Assembly: GCA_903882875.1 (NCBI GenBank) | Contig: CAIRYQ010000035.1 | Span: 1 to 54,932 of the forward strand | Reading direction: 5' to 3' | Length of the DNA: 54,932 nucleotides | DNA from: an uncultured Spartobacteria bacterium | Lineage (GTDB): Bacteria; Verrucomicrobiota; Verrucomicrobiia; Chthoniobacterales; Chthoniobacteraceae | In this document: positions 7,728 through 16,276 of the stretch, one piece after another | Layout of the letters: every line of letters starts with the position of its first letter | How positions within the stretch are numbered: the stretch's first letter is position 1 | Made by a program: the position numbers and the translations under genes | Notes under the pieces: model-generated | Databases searched by the model: none | What the model saw: the letters and a program-made list of their open reading frames with translations, nothing else | Told to the model about the DNA's origin: nothing

Positions 7728-10700
7728 CTACACGCCGGTCTTGCGAAGCTGTACGCGCAGCACTTTCCAGAGGATGACGAGCAGCACCGCTGACGAACCG
7801 AGCAGGATCGCACCGTTGCGGAAATAGATGCTCATTGCGATTCCGTTGCCGAACCAGCCGAAGGAAAAGTGGTATTTTTCCGGGCTGAAGAAGACGTTGA
7901 TCTTGTAGGTGCGCCGGTAGTCGTTCTGCTCGGTCTCCGCCTTTGCGACCATGTCGGCGATCTTCTGGTTCGAGTAGAGCTGGTCCGCCGTCACGCCCGG
8001 CGGGCGCGCGCGGAAGTCGGCCATCACGGGCTTGCGGCCGCCGATGATTTTGTCCACGCGGCCGAGGCGCTTGTCCACCTCGCGTGCGGTGTCGGATTCG
8101 AGGCCGCTGAGCTGCGCGAGCGTGTCCTTCAGATCGTCGAGCCGCTCGTCCTCGGCCTCGGTGCGATCCGGCTTTGCGGCGAGCTGCTCGATCACCTTTT
8201 GCAGCCGTGCCTGCCGGCCCGCGAGCGGGTTCATCTTTGCCTGGGCCACGACCAGCGCCTCGTAGCTGTAATGTGTCGCGATGAGCTTGCTGATGAGTGG
8301 CACGCTCAACTTTTTGTCGCCCTCCATGTCCGTCGTCTGTTTCTTCGAGGCGAACCACCGCTGGAAAGTGTAGAGGATGTTCGGGTCGCGGTTCATCTCC
8401 TCGTATTTGATCAGTGCGCCGCCGAAGATGAGCTGCGGGATCAGGATGAGCGGCACGAGCATCGCGCCGGTCTTTGAGTTCGGCACGAGCGCGGAGACGA
8501 GCAGCCCCAGCGAGATGCCGCTGATGGCGGTGAGAAAAGTCCACACGAAGTAGTGCAGGAACATGCCGCGGATTTCGAGGATCGCGTTCCCCACGAGGAT
8601 GAACAGCGTGCATTGCAGCGCGGAGAAAACGCAGAGTGTGAGAAATTTCGCCGTGACGTAGTAGCCGATCCGCACGTCGAGATTCCGCTCGCGGTGGAGG
8701 ATCGTGCGGTCGCGGATAATGTCCTCGACGCTGTTCATCAGCGCGAGGAAGAGCGCGACGAGCAGGCTGATGAAAATGTAAGTCGGTATGTGAAACGCCG
8801 ACGCGAAGACGTAGGGCCGGTCGTTCTCCTCGGTGAAATACAGCGCCCATCCGACGATGAGCGCGAGCAGCGGCGGCGCGAGCAGCGTGACGAGCATGCT
8901 GGCGACATTGCGCAGCTTCGAGAGGAACGCGCGCCGCAGCAGCACGTGAAATTGCAGCCATTCCTCGCGCCAGCGGATCTGCCGGGGAGCGGGCTGTCGC
9001 CGGACCTCAGTAATCTGCGTCGCGCCGATGCTTGGCGGGGCGGGCGACTGCTTGCGCAACGAAACCTGCTTCATCTCCTGCGTGAGCCGGTACGTTTCGT
9101 AACGGTCGCGCCAGAAGTCCGGCGAGAAGCGTCGCGCGGGGAGCATCTGCCCGTTGCTCCGTTCCTCCAGGATCACTTCGCCGCTCAGGTCGTGCAGCGG
9201 CGTCTCGAGGATGTCGAAGCAGAACTCCGGGCTGCCGCCCTCGCTCTTCACGCCATGCACGGTCACGTTTTCCTCAGTCGCGGCCTCCGTGAAGTAGCGC
9301 ATCATCTCGTCGGGTGTGCCGCTGAAGACGAGCTTGCCGCCGCGGTCGAGGAGGAGCGCCTTGTTGAAAATGTGGAACAGCCGCGCGCTCGGCTGGTGGA
9401 TGACGACGAGGATGATCTTGTTGTGTGAGAGGCCGCGGATGATCTCGATGACGTGTTCGCTGTCCTTTGAACTGAGCCCGCTCGTTGGCTCGTCGAACAA
9501 GAAAATGTCCGCCGAGCTGATCATGTCGAGGCCGATGTTTAGCCGCTTGCGCTCGCCGCCGGAGAGCGTCTTGTCCTCCACCGAACCGACGGTGACATCG
9601 CGGCGTTCGCTCAGGCCGAGTTCGACGAGGCGGCTGTCCACGCGCCGGCGGCGATCACTTTTCCCGAGGTGCGGTGAGCGGATCGCGGCGGCGTAGCTGA
9701 GGTTTTCCTCGACGGTGAGGTGGTCGTCGAATGCGTCGTCCTGCGGGATGTATGCGATGAAGCGTTTGAACTTCTCAAGGTTCTCGTAGAGATCCTGGCC
9801 GTTCAGCAGCACCCGCCCGCGCGAGGGCGGGAGGCGGCCTGCGATGGCACGGAGCAGTGTGCTTTTCCCTGAGCCGCTGCCGCCCATCACGCACACGATG
9901 TCGCCGCGCGTGAGCCGGAAGTTGATGCCGTCGAGCCCGATCGCATTGTCGTCGAAAATGCACGTGAGATCCGTCAGTTCGAGCGATGACACAATGTTGC
10001 GTTCCTCCTCGATGATGCGCTCGCCGAAGTCGCAGCGCAGCCCCTGGCCGGCATCAATGCGGATGAAGTCGCCGTCCTTCAGCTCGCAGCTCGCACCCGT
10101 CGGCACCACGCGGTCGCCCACGCTCACGGGCCGCGCGGCCGCGATCACGTCGAGCTTGCCGATCTTGTTGTCGTAATCGCACTCGACCTTCAGCAGCACA
10201 TCGCCCGCGGCGCCGGGCGAGAGCAGGATGTCGTCCACGTCGAGCAGGCTCGGGTTGCTGGAGACGAGGTAGGTGTTCTTGTAGCTCTTGAGCTGGAAGC
10301 GCACGCCGAGCGCGCGGGCGCGGCGGCGCAGCTCGGCGAGCGGCAGCTCGGCTTCCTTGCGGAAGATGATGCGATCCTCCGGCGTCGCATTCAGCATCGT
10401 GCCCGCGCGCAGCGTCACGCCGTTGAGCTGCGCGTTCACACTGCGCAGCGCGCGCACCTGGACTTTCAGCCCGAAGCGGACTTCGAGCGCGCTGTCGCGC
10501 GTGCGCATGCGGGAGAGCTCCACTTCGTCGTCGTTGCCGATTTCCACATAGACGTGCGTGATGAGCACGCCCTTCTTCGCGTTGAAAAAGGAGACGATGT
10601 CCTCGTACGTGAGCACCTGCTCGTCGAGTAGCACGCGCTGCCCGGAAAAAATACGCGAGAACGTCCCCGGCGCGAGCGGACGCCCGCGGACGTACACCGG

Positions 10701-11369
10701 GCGCTGGCTCGCATTCTTCAGCAGCAGCAGCGTCTGGTAGCGGAACGCGATCAGCAGTTCGCCGGGACGCAGACTTTTCAGCCACACGTCCGCCTGCGCA
10801 TCGCGGCCAAACGTGAGCACTTCGAGCGGAAGCTCACCATTCGGCGAGATTCCCTGGTCCGCCTTTTCGCCAGCCTGAAGCTGATAAACGATCTCGACGG
10901 CCTGCGCCGCCATCCCGAGGTGCTGCATGAAGCCGTAGAAAGCGGCCATCTGCTGTGAGCTTTTGTCCGAGCGCGCGATGATGTCGTAGAGCTGCACGCC
11001 GAGGATGATTTTCTGCTCCGGCGAGAGCAGCTTCGCGAGGCGGTCGCCCATCGCATTCAGATCCTGCTGCTGCCCGAGCGCCTCGCGGAACTGCCGCCGC
11101 ATGTCCTCGTAGATGCCGCCGGGAAATCCGTGGCGCAGCAGCCCGAGCACCGTGTCCACCTCCTCCTCCACGACCTCGCCCTCGTTTTTTGAAAAGCCCG
11201 CGAGCACCTGGATCACGAGAGGGAAAAGGCTCTGATCCTCCGCCGGCCGCGCACGCCCCGCGATCTTGCGCCAGCCGCGGGAGAAAAGCCGGATCGTCGC
11301 GCGGAATGGCGTCAGGATGCTTTTTCGGGTTGGGATGGCGGTGCGTGTCCCTTCGGCGTTGCTGCTCAT
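7728..11369 (-). CDS. Very large ABC-2 (ABCG-like) transporter with N-terminal TerB-like and accessory regions
   Basis: This is a ~1213-residue half-transporter fusion. Residues ~30-170 are helical and TerB-like in style ('FPLVIQVLAGFSKNEGEVVE', 'QKIILGVQLYDIIARSD'). Residues ~170-440 are beta-rich and may include an FHA-like fold ('PVYVRGRPLAPG', 'CELKDGDFIRID'). The ATPase follows with Walker A 'GGSGSGKSTLL', signature 'LSGGERKR' and Walker B 'IFLFDEPTSGL', then an H-loop ('VVIHQPSA'). The last ~400 residues hold about six membrane helices interrupted by a long coiled-coil-like loop ('LQKVIEQLAAKPDRTEAEDE'). The order ATPase then membrane domain is that of ABCG/ABC-2 exporters. Substrate unknown. 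I prefer ATG 11369 ('MSSNAEG') over the upstream GTG at 11396. Convergent with the small ORF at 7521. Confidence 0.85.
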   Translation of the reverse strand: MSSNAEGTRTAIPTRKSILTPFRATIRLFSRGWRKIAGRARPAEDQSLFPLVIQVLAGFSKNEGEVVEEEVDTVLGLLRHGFPGGIYEDMRRQFREALGQQQDLNAMGDRLAKLLSPEQKIILGVQLYDIIARSDKSSQQMAAFYGFMQHLGMAAQAVEIVYQLQAGEKADQGISPNGELPLEVLTFGRDAQADVWLKSLRPGELLIAFRYQTLLLLKNASQRPVYVRGRPLAPGTFSRIFSGQRVLLDEQVLTYEDIVSFFNAKKGVLITHVYVEIGNDDEVELSRMRTRDSALEVRFGLKVQVRALRSVNAQLNGVTLRAGTMLNATPEDRIIFRKEAELPLAELRRRARALGVRFQLKSYKNTYLVSSNPSLLDVDDILLSPGAAGDVLLKVECDYDNKIGKLDVIAAARPVSVGDRVVPTGASCELKDGDFIRIDAGQGLRCDFGERIIEEERNIVSSLELTDLTCIFDDNAIGLDGINFRLTRGDIVCVMGGSGSGKSTLLRAIAGRLPPSRGRVLLNGQDLYENLEKFKRFIAYIPQDDAFDDHLTVEENLSYAAAIRSPHLGKSDRRRRVDSRLVELGLSERRDVTVGSVEDKTLSGGERKRLNIGLDMISSADIFLFDEPTSGLSSKDSEHVIEIIRGLSHNKIILVVIHQPSARLFHIFNKALLLDRGGKLVFSGTPDEMMRYFTEAATEENVTVHGVKSEGGSPEFCFDILETPLHDLSGEVILEERSNGQMLPARRFSPDFWRDRYETYRLTQEMKQVSLRKQSPAPPSIGATQITEVRRQPAPRQIRWREEWLQFHVLLRRAFLSKLRNVASMLVTLLAPPLLALIVGWALYFTEENDRPYVFASAFHIPTYIFISLLVALFLALMNSVEDIIRDRTILHRERNLDVRIGYYVTAKFLTLCVFSALQCTLFILVGNAILEIRGMFLHYFVWTFLTAISGISLGLLVSALVPNSKTGAMLVPLILIPQLIFGGALIKYEEMNRDPNILYTFQRWFASKKQTTDMEGDKKLSVPLISKLIATHYSYEALVVAQAKMNPLAGRQARLQKVIEQLAAKPDRTEAEDERLDDLKDTLAQLSGLESDTAREVDKRLGRVDKIIGGRKPVMADFRARPPGVTADQLYSNQKIADMVAKAETEQNDYRRTYKINVFFSPEKYHFSFGWFGNGIAMSIYFRNGAILLGSSAVLLVILWKVLRVQLRKTGV

Positions 11370-11532
11370 GTGTGGTGCGCCCGGCGCGACGGGCACGGTG
11401 ATGCAGTATCACCCGCGCCGCCGCAGTGTCCATCACGTCGCGAGGAAATCGCGGCCTGCGCACGAACCTGTCCTCCCGTGTTCCTGCATTTCCTCCGTGT
11501 CATCCACCGCGCGTTCCGCTACGTGACGCCTG

Positions 11533-11892
11533 ATGTCCAACCTCGGCCCCATCCACACCTACCGCTCCGAGGTGGACCAGATCATCCGCTTCGGCGGCAG
11601 CACGCGCGAGACCACCGTCCGCCGCGCCTTCCACTCGCTCATCAATGCCTACGCCCGTCCGCGCGACCTGTTGCTCGTGGAGGAGCTGCCTTACTACAAT
11701 CCGCGCCGCAAGAAAAGCGTCACACCCGACGGCACGCTGAAGAACATCCTCCGCCTCGACTACGGCTTCTGGGAGAGCAAGGACACCGACGACGATCTCC
11801 ACGAGGAGATCGCAAAGAAATTCGACAAGGGCTACCCGGACTCGAACATCCTCTTCGAGGACTCGCAGACCGCCGAAGCTACGACATTTTAA
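11533..11892 (+). pseudogene. N-terminal fragment of a type ISP-like adenine DNA methyltransferase
   Basis: The 119-residue frame has 'YRSEVDQIIRFGGSTRETTV', 'ARPRDLLLVEELPYY', 'PDGTLKNILRLDYGFWESKD' and 'GYPDSNILFEDSQTA'. This is the start of the long N6-adenine methyltransferase / restriction proteins of the type ISP or Eco57I-like kind, normally around 1000 residues. Similarity ends at 'EDSQTA', and the frame stops five codons later, at the edge of an inserted type II restriction-modification pair. The matching C-terminal part lies at 14084-14789. Without the SAM-binding and catalytic motifs this piece cannot methylate DNA. It diverges from the ABC transporter, with ~160 bases between the starts. 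Confidence 0.8.
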
Positions 11893-11911
11893 GCATTCAA
11901 ATCCACAAGTT

Positions 11912-12574
11912 ATGCCAGCACCGCTTCCGCCGCTCACCATTACCGATCTTCAGAAGGAAGCTCGGGCCTTCGCCATCGCTGAATCGGCGCACGCGGAACC
12001 GAGCTTGTTCGGAGTAACCGATGGAAAGGCCGTTGGCACGTATCTCGAACATAAATTCCAAACGGACCTGCTAAACCGTTACGCTTACCCGAGAGGCAGC
12101 TCTGCCAAGGGGATTGATTTTCCGGGCTTGGACGTGGACATCAAAGTTACGAGCATTCGGCAGCCGCAGTCGTCCTGCCCGTTCAAGAGTGCGCGGCAAA
12201 AGATCTATGGGCTTGGGTATTCGCTGCTCATTTTCGTTTATGAAAAGACGGACGACGCGAAGGCACAGGCAGCGCGCTTGAACATCCTTCACACCATCTT
12301 CATCGAGAAGGATCGCACCGCTGATTTTCAGACGACTTCGGGATTGATTCGCCTTTTGGAAAACCATGCGAATCGCGACGATCTCCTCGCATTTTTCGCA
12401 GAGCGAATGCTACCGCTCGATGAAATCGCAGCGGGCATTCTCGCGGATGAAGTTCTCCGCACTCCGCCGCAACTCGGGTATCTTACTATCTCGAATGCGC
12501 TTCAGTGGCGGCTCCAATACAGTAGGGCCATTGAGCAGGCCGGTGCCGTCCACGGTCTGCTCCGTTTGAAATGA
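11912..12574 (+). CDS. Probable type II restriction endonuclease
   Basis: This is a 220-residue protein directly upstream of, and overlapping by 4 bases (ATGA), a DNA methyltransferase. The core 'GTYLEHKFQTDL' followed by 'GIDFPGLDVDIKVTSIRQ' gives a PD-(D/E)xK-type layout: E in the helix, D before the strand, then D-x-K in 'DIKVTS'. After it comes 'SARQKIYGLGYSLLIFVYEK'. This fits an REase with recognition specificity unknown. The start 'MPAPLPPLTITDL' follows the disrupted methyltransferase frame by 19 bases. The coding style is less GC-biased than the surroundings, consistent with acquisition. The alternative, a nuclease of another defence system, is less likely given the partner. Confidence 0.7.
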   Translation: MPAPLPPLTITDLQKEARAFAIAESAHAEPSLFGVTDGKAVGTYLEHKFQTDLLNRYAYPRGSSAKGIDFPGLDVDIKVTSIRQPQSSCPFKSARQKIYGLGYSLLIFVYEKTDDAKAQAARLNILHTIFIEKDRTADFQTTSGLIRLLENHANRDDLLAFFAERMLPLDEIAAGILADEVLRTPPQLGYLTISNALQWRLQYSRAIEQAGAVHGLLRLK

Positions 12575-14100
12575 AAACATCCAATAAAGTTGAGTTCGGC
12601 GACTTCCAGACGCCACTCGCGCTCGCGCATGAAGTTTGCGAATTGATCCGGCGGCTAGGCGAAGATCCGAATGTCGTAGTGGAGCCGACCGCCGGTCGAG
12701 GAGCGTTCCTCGTCGCCGCCGCTGACAAGTTTCCTAGTGCGACGTTACGGGGTTGGGAAATCAACTGCGACTACGTGACCGATGCCACGGTGGCGCTCGA
12801 CACTGCAAATGTCTCCTCGCGATCTTCGATGACATGCCAGGACTTCTTCACCTGCGATTGGGAAGCAGTACTGGCGGCGCAGGACGGGCGTGTGCTCATC
12901 CTCGGCAACCCGCCGTGGGTGACGAACTCGGGCGTCGCAGCCATTGATGGCACCAATCTGCCGGTGAAAGAAAACTTCATGGGGCTGCGCGGCATCGCGG
13001 CGCGCACCGGAAAATCCAACTTCGACATTTCCGAGTGGATGCTCATCCGTCTGCTCCGAGGACTCCGCGGGCGACCCGCGACGCTCGCCATGCTTTGCAA
13101 GACGGCGACGGCCCGGAAGTTTCTCCGCTATGCGTGGCAGAACGATGGCCGGATCGCTGCTGCCACCCTCTATCGGATTGATGCAGCCGAGCATTTTGAT
13201 GCTTCCGTGGATGCCTGTCTGCTCTATTTGCGGACTGGTTCCGCTGGTCCGCAGGAGGCCGACATTTATCCATCCCTTTCAGCCCGCGAACCAGTCAGCC
13301 GTATCGGTCTCGCCGGTGAGGAACTTGTGGCGGACATCCGCGCATATCGCGCATTGCGTCATCTTGAAGGGCTGTCTCCCTTCCGTTGGCGTTCGGGTGT
13401 GAAACACGACTGTGCCGCCATCATGGAACTCGTGAGAACACCAGATGGAGGTGTTGAGAATGCCGACGGACAAGGCCTTGATCTGGAAGCTGATTACCTC
13501 TTTCCGATGCTTAAGTGCAGCGACCTTGCGAATGGACGCACCATCGCGAAGCGACTGGTAATCGTGACACAGCGCTTTGTCGGTGATGACACTGCGGCCA
13601 TCGCCCGCCATGCTCCGCGCACGTGGACTTACCTGCAAACCCATCGCGACCGCTTTCAAGCCCGCAAAAGCTCGATTTACAAAGGGCGCGTCCCCTTCGC
13701 CTTATTCGGCATTGGGGAATACGCATTCGCACCTTGGAAGGTTGCGGTGTCGGGCCTGCATCGCTCGGGCCGCTTTCAAGTCGTTGGCCCGATGAATGGC
13801 CAGCCCGTGTTTTTCGACGATGCCTCCTACTATCTTCCCTTCGAGCGCGAAGAAGATGCACAACTGGTGGCCGACATATTGAACTCGCCCCTCTGCCAGC
13901 GGTTCCTAGCGTCGCTGGTTTTCACCGACTCCAAACGTCCCTTCACCGTCGAGCTCTTACAGCGACTGAACCTCGCTGTCATTGCCAACGACGCTGGGTT
14001 CGGTCTTCGCTGGCAGCAGCTTCAACGATCCAATTTCGCGATTTCGGCTAATCTGCCGCAAATCGAATTTGTGATGGAAGAGCCTGGGCGTTCCACTTGA
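12571..14100 (+). CDS. N6-adenine DNA methyltransferase (type II R-M partner)
   Basis: This is a 509-residue protein that transfers methyl from SAM to adenine in DNA, protecting sites cut by the adjacent endonuclease. Motif I is visible in 'VVVEPTAGRGAFLVAA' and catalytic motif IV is 'NPPW' in 'LILGNPPWVTNSGV', as in gamma/TaqI-type enzymes. The region after residue ~200 would hold target recognition ('FFDDASYYLPFE', 'ILNSPLCQRFLASL'). It starts with ATG overlapping the REase stop, giving translational coupling. Its own 3' end overlaps the re-emerging frame of the disrupted type ISP-like gene at 14084, so the module sits precisely inside that gene. No regulator (C protein) is seen. Confidence 0.85.
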   Translation: MKTSNKVEFGDFQTPLALAHEVCELIRRLGEDPNVVVEPTAGRGAFLVAAADKFPSATLRGWEINCDYVTDATVALDTANVSSRSSMTCQDFFTCDWEAVLAAQDGRVLILGNPPWVTNSGVAAIDGTNLPVKENFMGLRGIAARTGKSNFDISEWMLIRLLRGLRGRPATLAMLCKTATARKFLRYAWQNDGRIAAATLYRIDAAEHFDASVDACLLYLRTGSAGPQEADIYPSLSAREPVSRIGLAGEELVADIRAYRALRHLEGLSPFRWRSGVKHDCAAIMELVRTPDGGVENADGQGLDLEADYLFPMLKCSDLANGRTIAKRLVIVTQRFVGDDTAAIARHAPRTWTYLQTHRDRFQARKSSIYKGRVPFALFGIGEYAFAPWKVAVSGLHRSGRFQVVGPMNGQPVFFDDASYYLPFEREEDAQLVADILNSPLCQRFLASLVFTDSKRPFTVELLQRLNLAVIANDAGFGLRWQQLQRSNFAISANLPQIEFVMEEPGRST

Positions 14101-14789
14101 GCGATTCATCGCTCACTGTGGCGACCCGAAGATCACCAAGCGCGACCTTTTCCACTACACCTACGCCGTGCTGCACCACCCGGCCTACCGCGCGAAATAC
14201 GAGGTGAACCTCAAGCGCGAGTTCCCGCGGCTGCCGTTTTACGGGGACTTCCGCCAATGGGCGAAGTTGGAGCCGGGCGCTCATGGAACTGCACCTCGGC
14301 TACGAGCAGGCCGCGCCCTTCGCCCTCGCCCGCGAGGACCGCAAGGAACCCGTGAGCAAGCAGCCCGACCTGCTGGCTGGCGCGAACGCGCCGGTGGAGC
14401 GTGACCTCCGGGCACGCTTCGATCTGAGTGCGCCGACCGGGAACGCGCCCGGAGGTCGCGTTCCACCGAACGACAAGCCCGCGCTGAAGCCGAAGCTCAA
14501 GGCGCTCAAGGACACGGGCAAGATCGAGATCGACGCCACGACCACGCTGCGCGGCATCCCGCCCGAGGCGTGGGACTACAAGCTCGGCAACCGCAGCGCG
14601 CTGGAATGGGTGCTCGACCAGTGGAAGGAGCACAAAATCAGCGACCCGACCGTGGCGGAGAAGTTCAACACCTACCGCTTCGCCGACTACAAGGAGCCGG
14701 TGATCGCCCTGCTCCACCGCGTCTGCACGGTGAGCGTGGAGACGATGAGGATCGTGCGGGCGATGCCGGGGCTGAATGAGCCGAAGTAG
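14084..14789 (+). pseudogene. C-terminal fragment of the type ISP-like methyltransferase, frameshifted
   Basis: From 14084 a frame reads 'DPKITKRDLFHYTYAVLHHP' then 'NLKREFPRLPFYGDFRQWA'. Near 14275-14281 it shifts to another frame that continues 'LMELHLGYEQAAPF', 'IPPEAWDYKLGNRSALEWVL', 'AEKFNTYRFADYKEPVI' and 'VCTVSVETMRIV' to a TAG at 14787-14789. Together these form the conserved C-terminal region of long type ISP-like adenine methyltransferases. The N-terminal piece is at 11533. The middle several hundred residues, including the SAM and NPPF motifs, are missing and replaced by the type II R-M pair. The frameshift shows the relic is no longer under selection. Confidence 0.85.
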
Positions 14790-15200
14790 GGCGGGTGCTA
14801 TTACTGCGGGAGGCTGCGAGGAAGCATCCCGAGGCATTGAAAAATCTTTGAAAACGGGATTGACACAAACGGTGAGCCCGCACAGCGTTTCGGCGTTCCA
14901 AACAACAATACGTTGACCATGAACACCCCCGCTGCCCCTCGGACGCCGGTTCGGAATGACCGGTGTGAGTCCGGGCTTTTCCCTGTGTGGCGGGTGTTGG
15001 CCGGACGGTTTCCCGAGGGCGGGAAATCGGGATCGGCCTTGCGGGCTGGGGCGGTCCGGCTGTTTGCAGGCGGATTGTTCCCGGTTTCTGTCGGTTCCGG
15101 TGGTGGCCGGGGGCTTCGGGCTTCCGGGCGGATGGGTTTTGGCTGGGTTCGGAGGGCTTCGGCCCGCCGCTGGAAGGTCACAGGTGACGGGCATGGTGAA
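14790..15200 (+). other. Gene-free stretch before the first 21-bp array
   Basis: About 410 bases follow the relic's stop. I see no convincing gene. Frames that stay open here have no recognisable protein pattern and run on into the repeat array simply because its unit is a multiple of three. 'TTGACA' occurs at about 14860 without a matching -10 box. The stretch is rich in GGC/GTT words such as 'GCGGGTGTTGGCCGG'. Confidence 0.4.
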
Positions 15201-15220
15201 TCTCCCCGCGGGGAGATTCG
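15201..15220. repeat. Perfect 20-bp palindrome at the head of the array
   Basis: AATCTCCCCG is followed immediately by its exact reverse complement, with no spacer. The right arm's last bases, AGATT, are also the beginning of the first 21-bp repeat unit. It could be a protein-binding site or a cruciform-forming end of the array. No T-run follows, so a transcription terminator is unlikely. Confidence 0.8.
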
Positions 15221-15467
15221 ATCCGGTCGCGGTCGGATTCGATCGGACTGTCGTCCGGTTTGATCCGGTCGAAGGCAGATTCGATCTCGCCAGCATCAGA
15301 TTTGATCTCCCCGTCATCAGATTCGATCCAATGGTCGTCCAATTCGATCCGGTCATGGTCTATTTCGATCTCCTTGTCGTCCTGTCGAATCCGACCCTGG
15401 GGAGATTCGATCTTCCCGGAGTCCGTTTTGCCTCTGTGGTGGCTGGATTCGATTGCCCTTTGACCTG
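15216..15467 (+). repeat. Array of 12 degenerate 21-bp repeats (GATTCGATC type)
   Basis: Twelve units, each exactly 21 bp, run head to tail. The most constant part is AGATTCGATC at the unit start, followed by variable bases and often GTC at the end. Units 4, 5, 6 and 10 are closest to consensus, and units 9 and 11 are the most decayed. GAT-TCG-ATC is itself an inverted repeat with a 3-base centre. A 21-bp step places every site on the same DNA face. The unit length is divisible by three, so frames stay open and spell 'RFDxxxx' heptads, but I regard this as a by-product. A second array of identical geometry is at 54544-54795. The 'MARKKRTSP' gene lies 323 bases downstream. Confidence 0.85.
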
Positions 15468-15559
15468 AGCGCCTATGCCAACGCTGCTTCCGAACAGCCC
15501 GGTGGAACGTGCGCTCCGCCGCGCGTTTCCTTCCGCCTTCGGGCGGTGTTCTGTTGTGA

Positions 15560-15662
15560 ATTTGGAAGCCATGAATCCAGGAGACGGGGGCATTTCAGAG
15601 CAGGGGCTTGGGCCTCACTTCCGCGCCTATTTCTTCCTTTCGTGGCTTCATGGCTTCCAAAT
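15560..15662. repeat. 16-bp perfect inverted repeat enclosing 71 bases (MITE-like or hairpin)
   Basis: ATTTGGAAGCCATGAA at 15560-15575 is exactly reverse-complemented at 15647-15662. The enclosed 71 bases have no gene. The size and arms would suit a small non-autonomous element or a long-looped RNA hairpin in the leader of the gene at 15791. No target-site duplication is obvious. Confidence 0.6.
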
Positions 15663-15790
15663 GAGGTTTCTGCCCGCCTTTGTGCAGTCCCACTCCGAAG
15701 CGTGCGCGGAGCGCCCGCTCCACCTTTTCCAGGCCGTCCGCCCGGCCAGGTTCCTCCCCGGAACATCCAACACCAAACCCAGTACATCAC

Positions 15791-16156
15791 ATGGCTAGAA
15801 AGAAACGCACATCACCCACAGTGGATGCCGCGAAGATTCGCGCGGCTTCCCTCAAGTCCATTGACGCGGCACTCGACCTCGGCAACGGGCTCACACTGGC
15901 CTCCTACAATGCCGCCATCGCGGCGACGGAGGGGCAACTGGACACCTACAACACGAACCTCTCCGATCTGGACGAGCAGTTGAACGGCCTCGAAGCCGGC
16001 GAGAAGACGCTGGCGGACCTGAGCGAGAGGATGCTCTCCGGGGTGGGGTCGAAATTCGGCAAGGACAGTTCGCAATACGAGCAGGCCGGCGGCACGCGCA
16101 AGAGTGAGATCAAGCGCGGGCCGAAGAAGGGGGCGAAGGGAGGCGCGCAGAAATAG
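15791..16156 (+). CDS. Small 'MARKKRTSP' helical protein of unknown function
   Basis: This is a 121-residue protein beginning with the basic segment 'MARKKRTSPTVDAAKIRAAS', then a helical middle ('LTLASYNAAIAATEGQLDTY', 'LDEQLNGLEAGEKTLADLSE') that looks like a helical hairpin or coiled coil. It continues with 'VGSKFGKDSSQYEQAGGTRK' and ends in a Lys/Gly-rich tail. No signal peptide or membrane segment is visible. Similar proteins seem frequent in Verrucomicrobia, from memory and not checked. Both termini being basic could suit DNA or RNA contact. It lies downstream of a 21-bp x 12 array, as does the FN3 gene at 53717. I chose the ATG at 15791 because the upstream open frame is unstructured. 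Confidence 0.75.
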   Translation: MARKKRTSPTVDAAKIRAASLKSIDAALDLGNGLTLASYNAAIAATEGQLDTYNTNLSDLDEQLNGLEAGEKTLADLSERMLSGVGSKFGKDSSQYEQAGGTRKSEIKRGPKKGAKGGAQK

Positions 16157-16276
16157 CAACGAGCGATGTCTTCCGCGCAGCGGTCCCATCCCGCTGCGCG
16201 GGAGATGGCAGATCCGAAAATGGCAAATGGCAAATGGCAGAATTGAAGGCGTAATTTCCAAAAAACACGATTCCCT

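Noticed and set aside
15216-15467. Array 1 as a CRISPR array
   Set aside because: Units are adjacent and degenerate, 21 bp with no unique spacers, although a cas1 stump lies 1.6 kb away.
14956-15468. Array 1 as a protein of 'RFDxxxx' heptads (or its mirror on the minus strand)
   Set aside because: Open frames arise on both strands because 21 is divisible by three. The upstream part has no coding pattern or signal, and array 2 gives a wholly different heptad.
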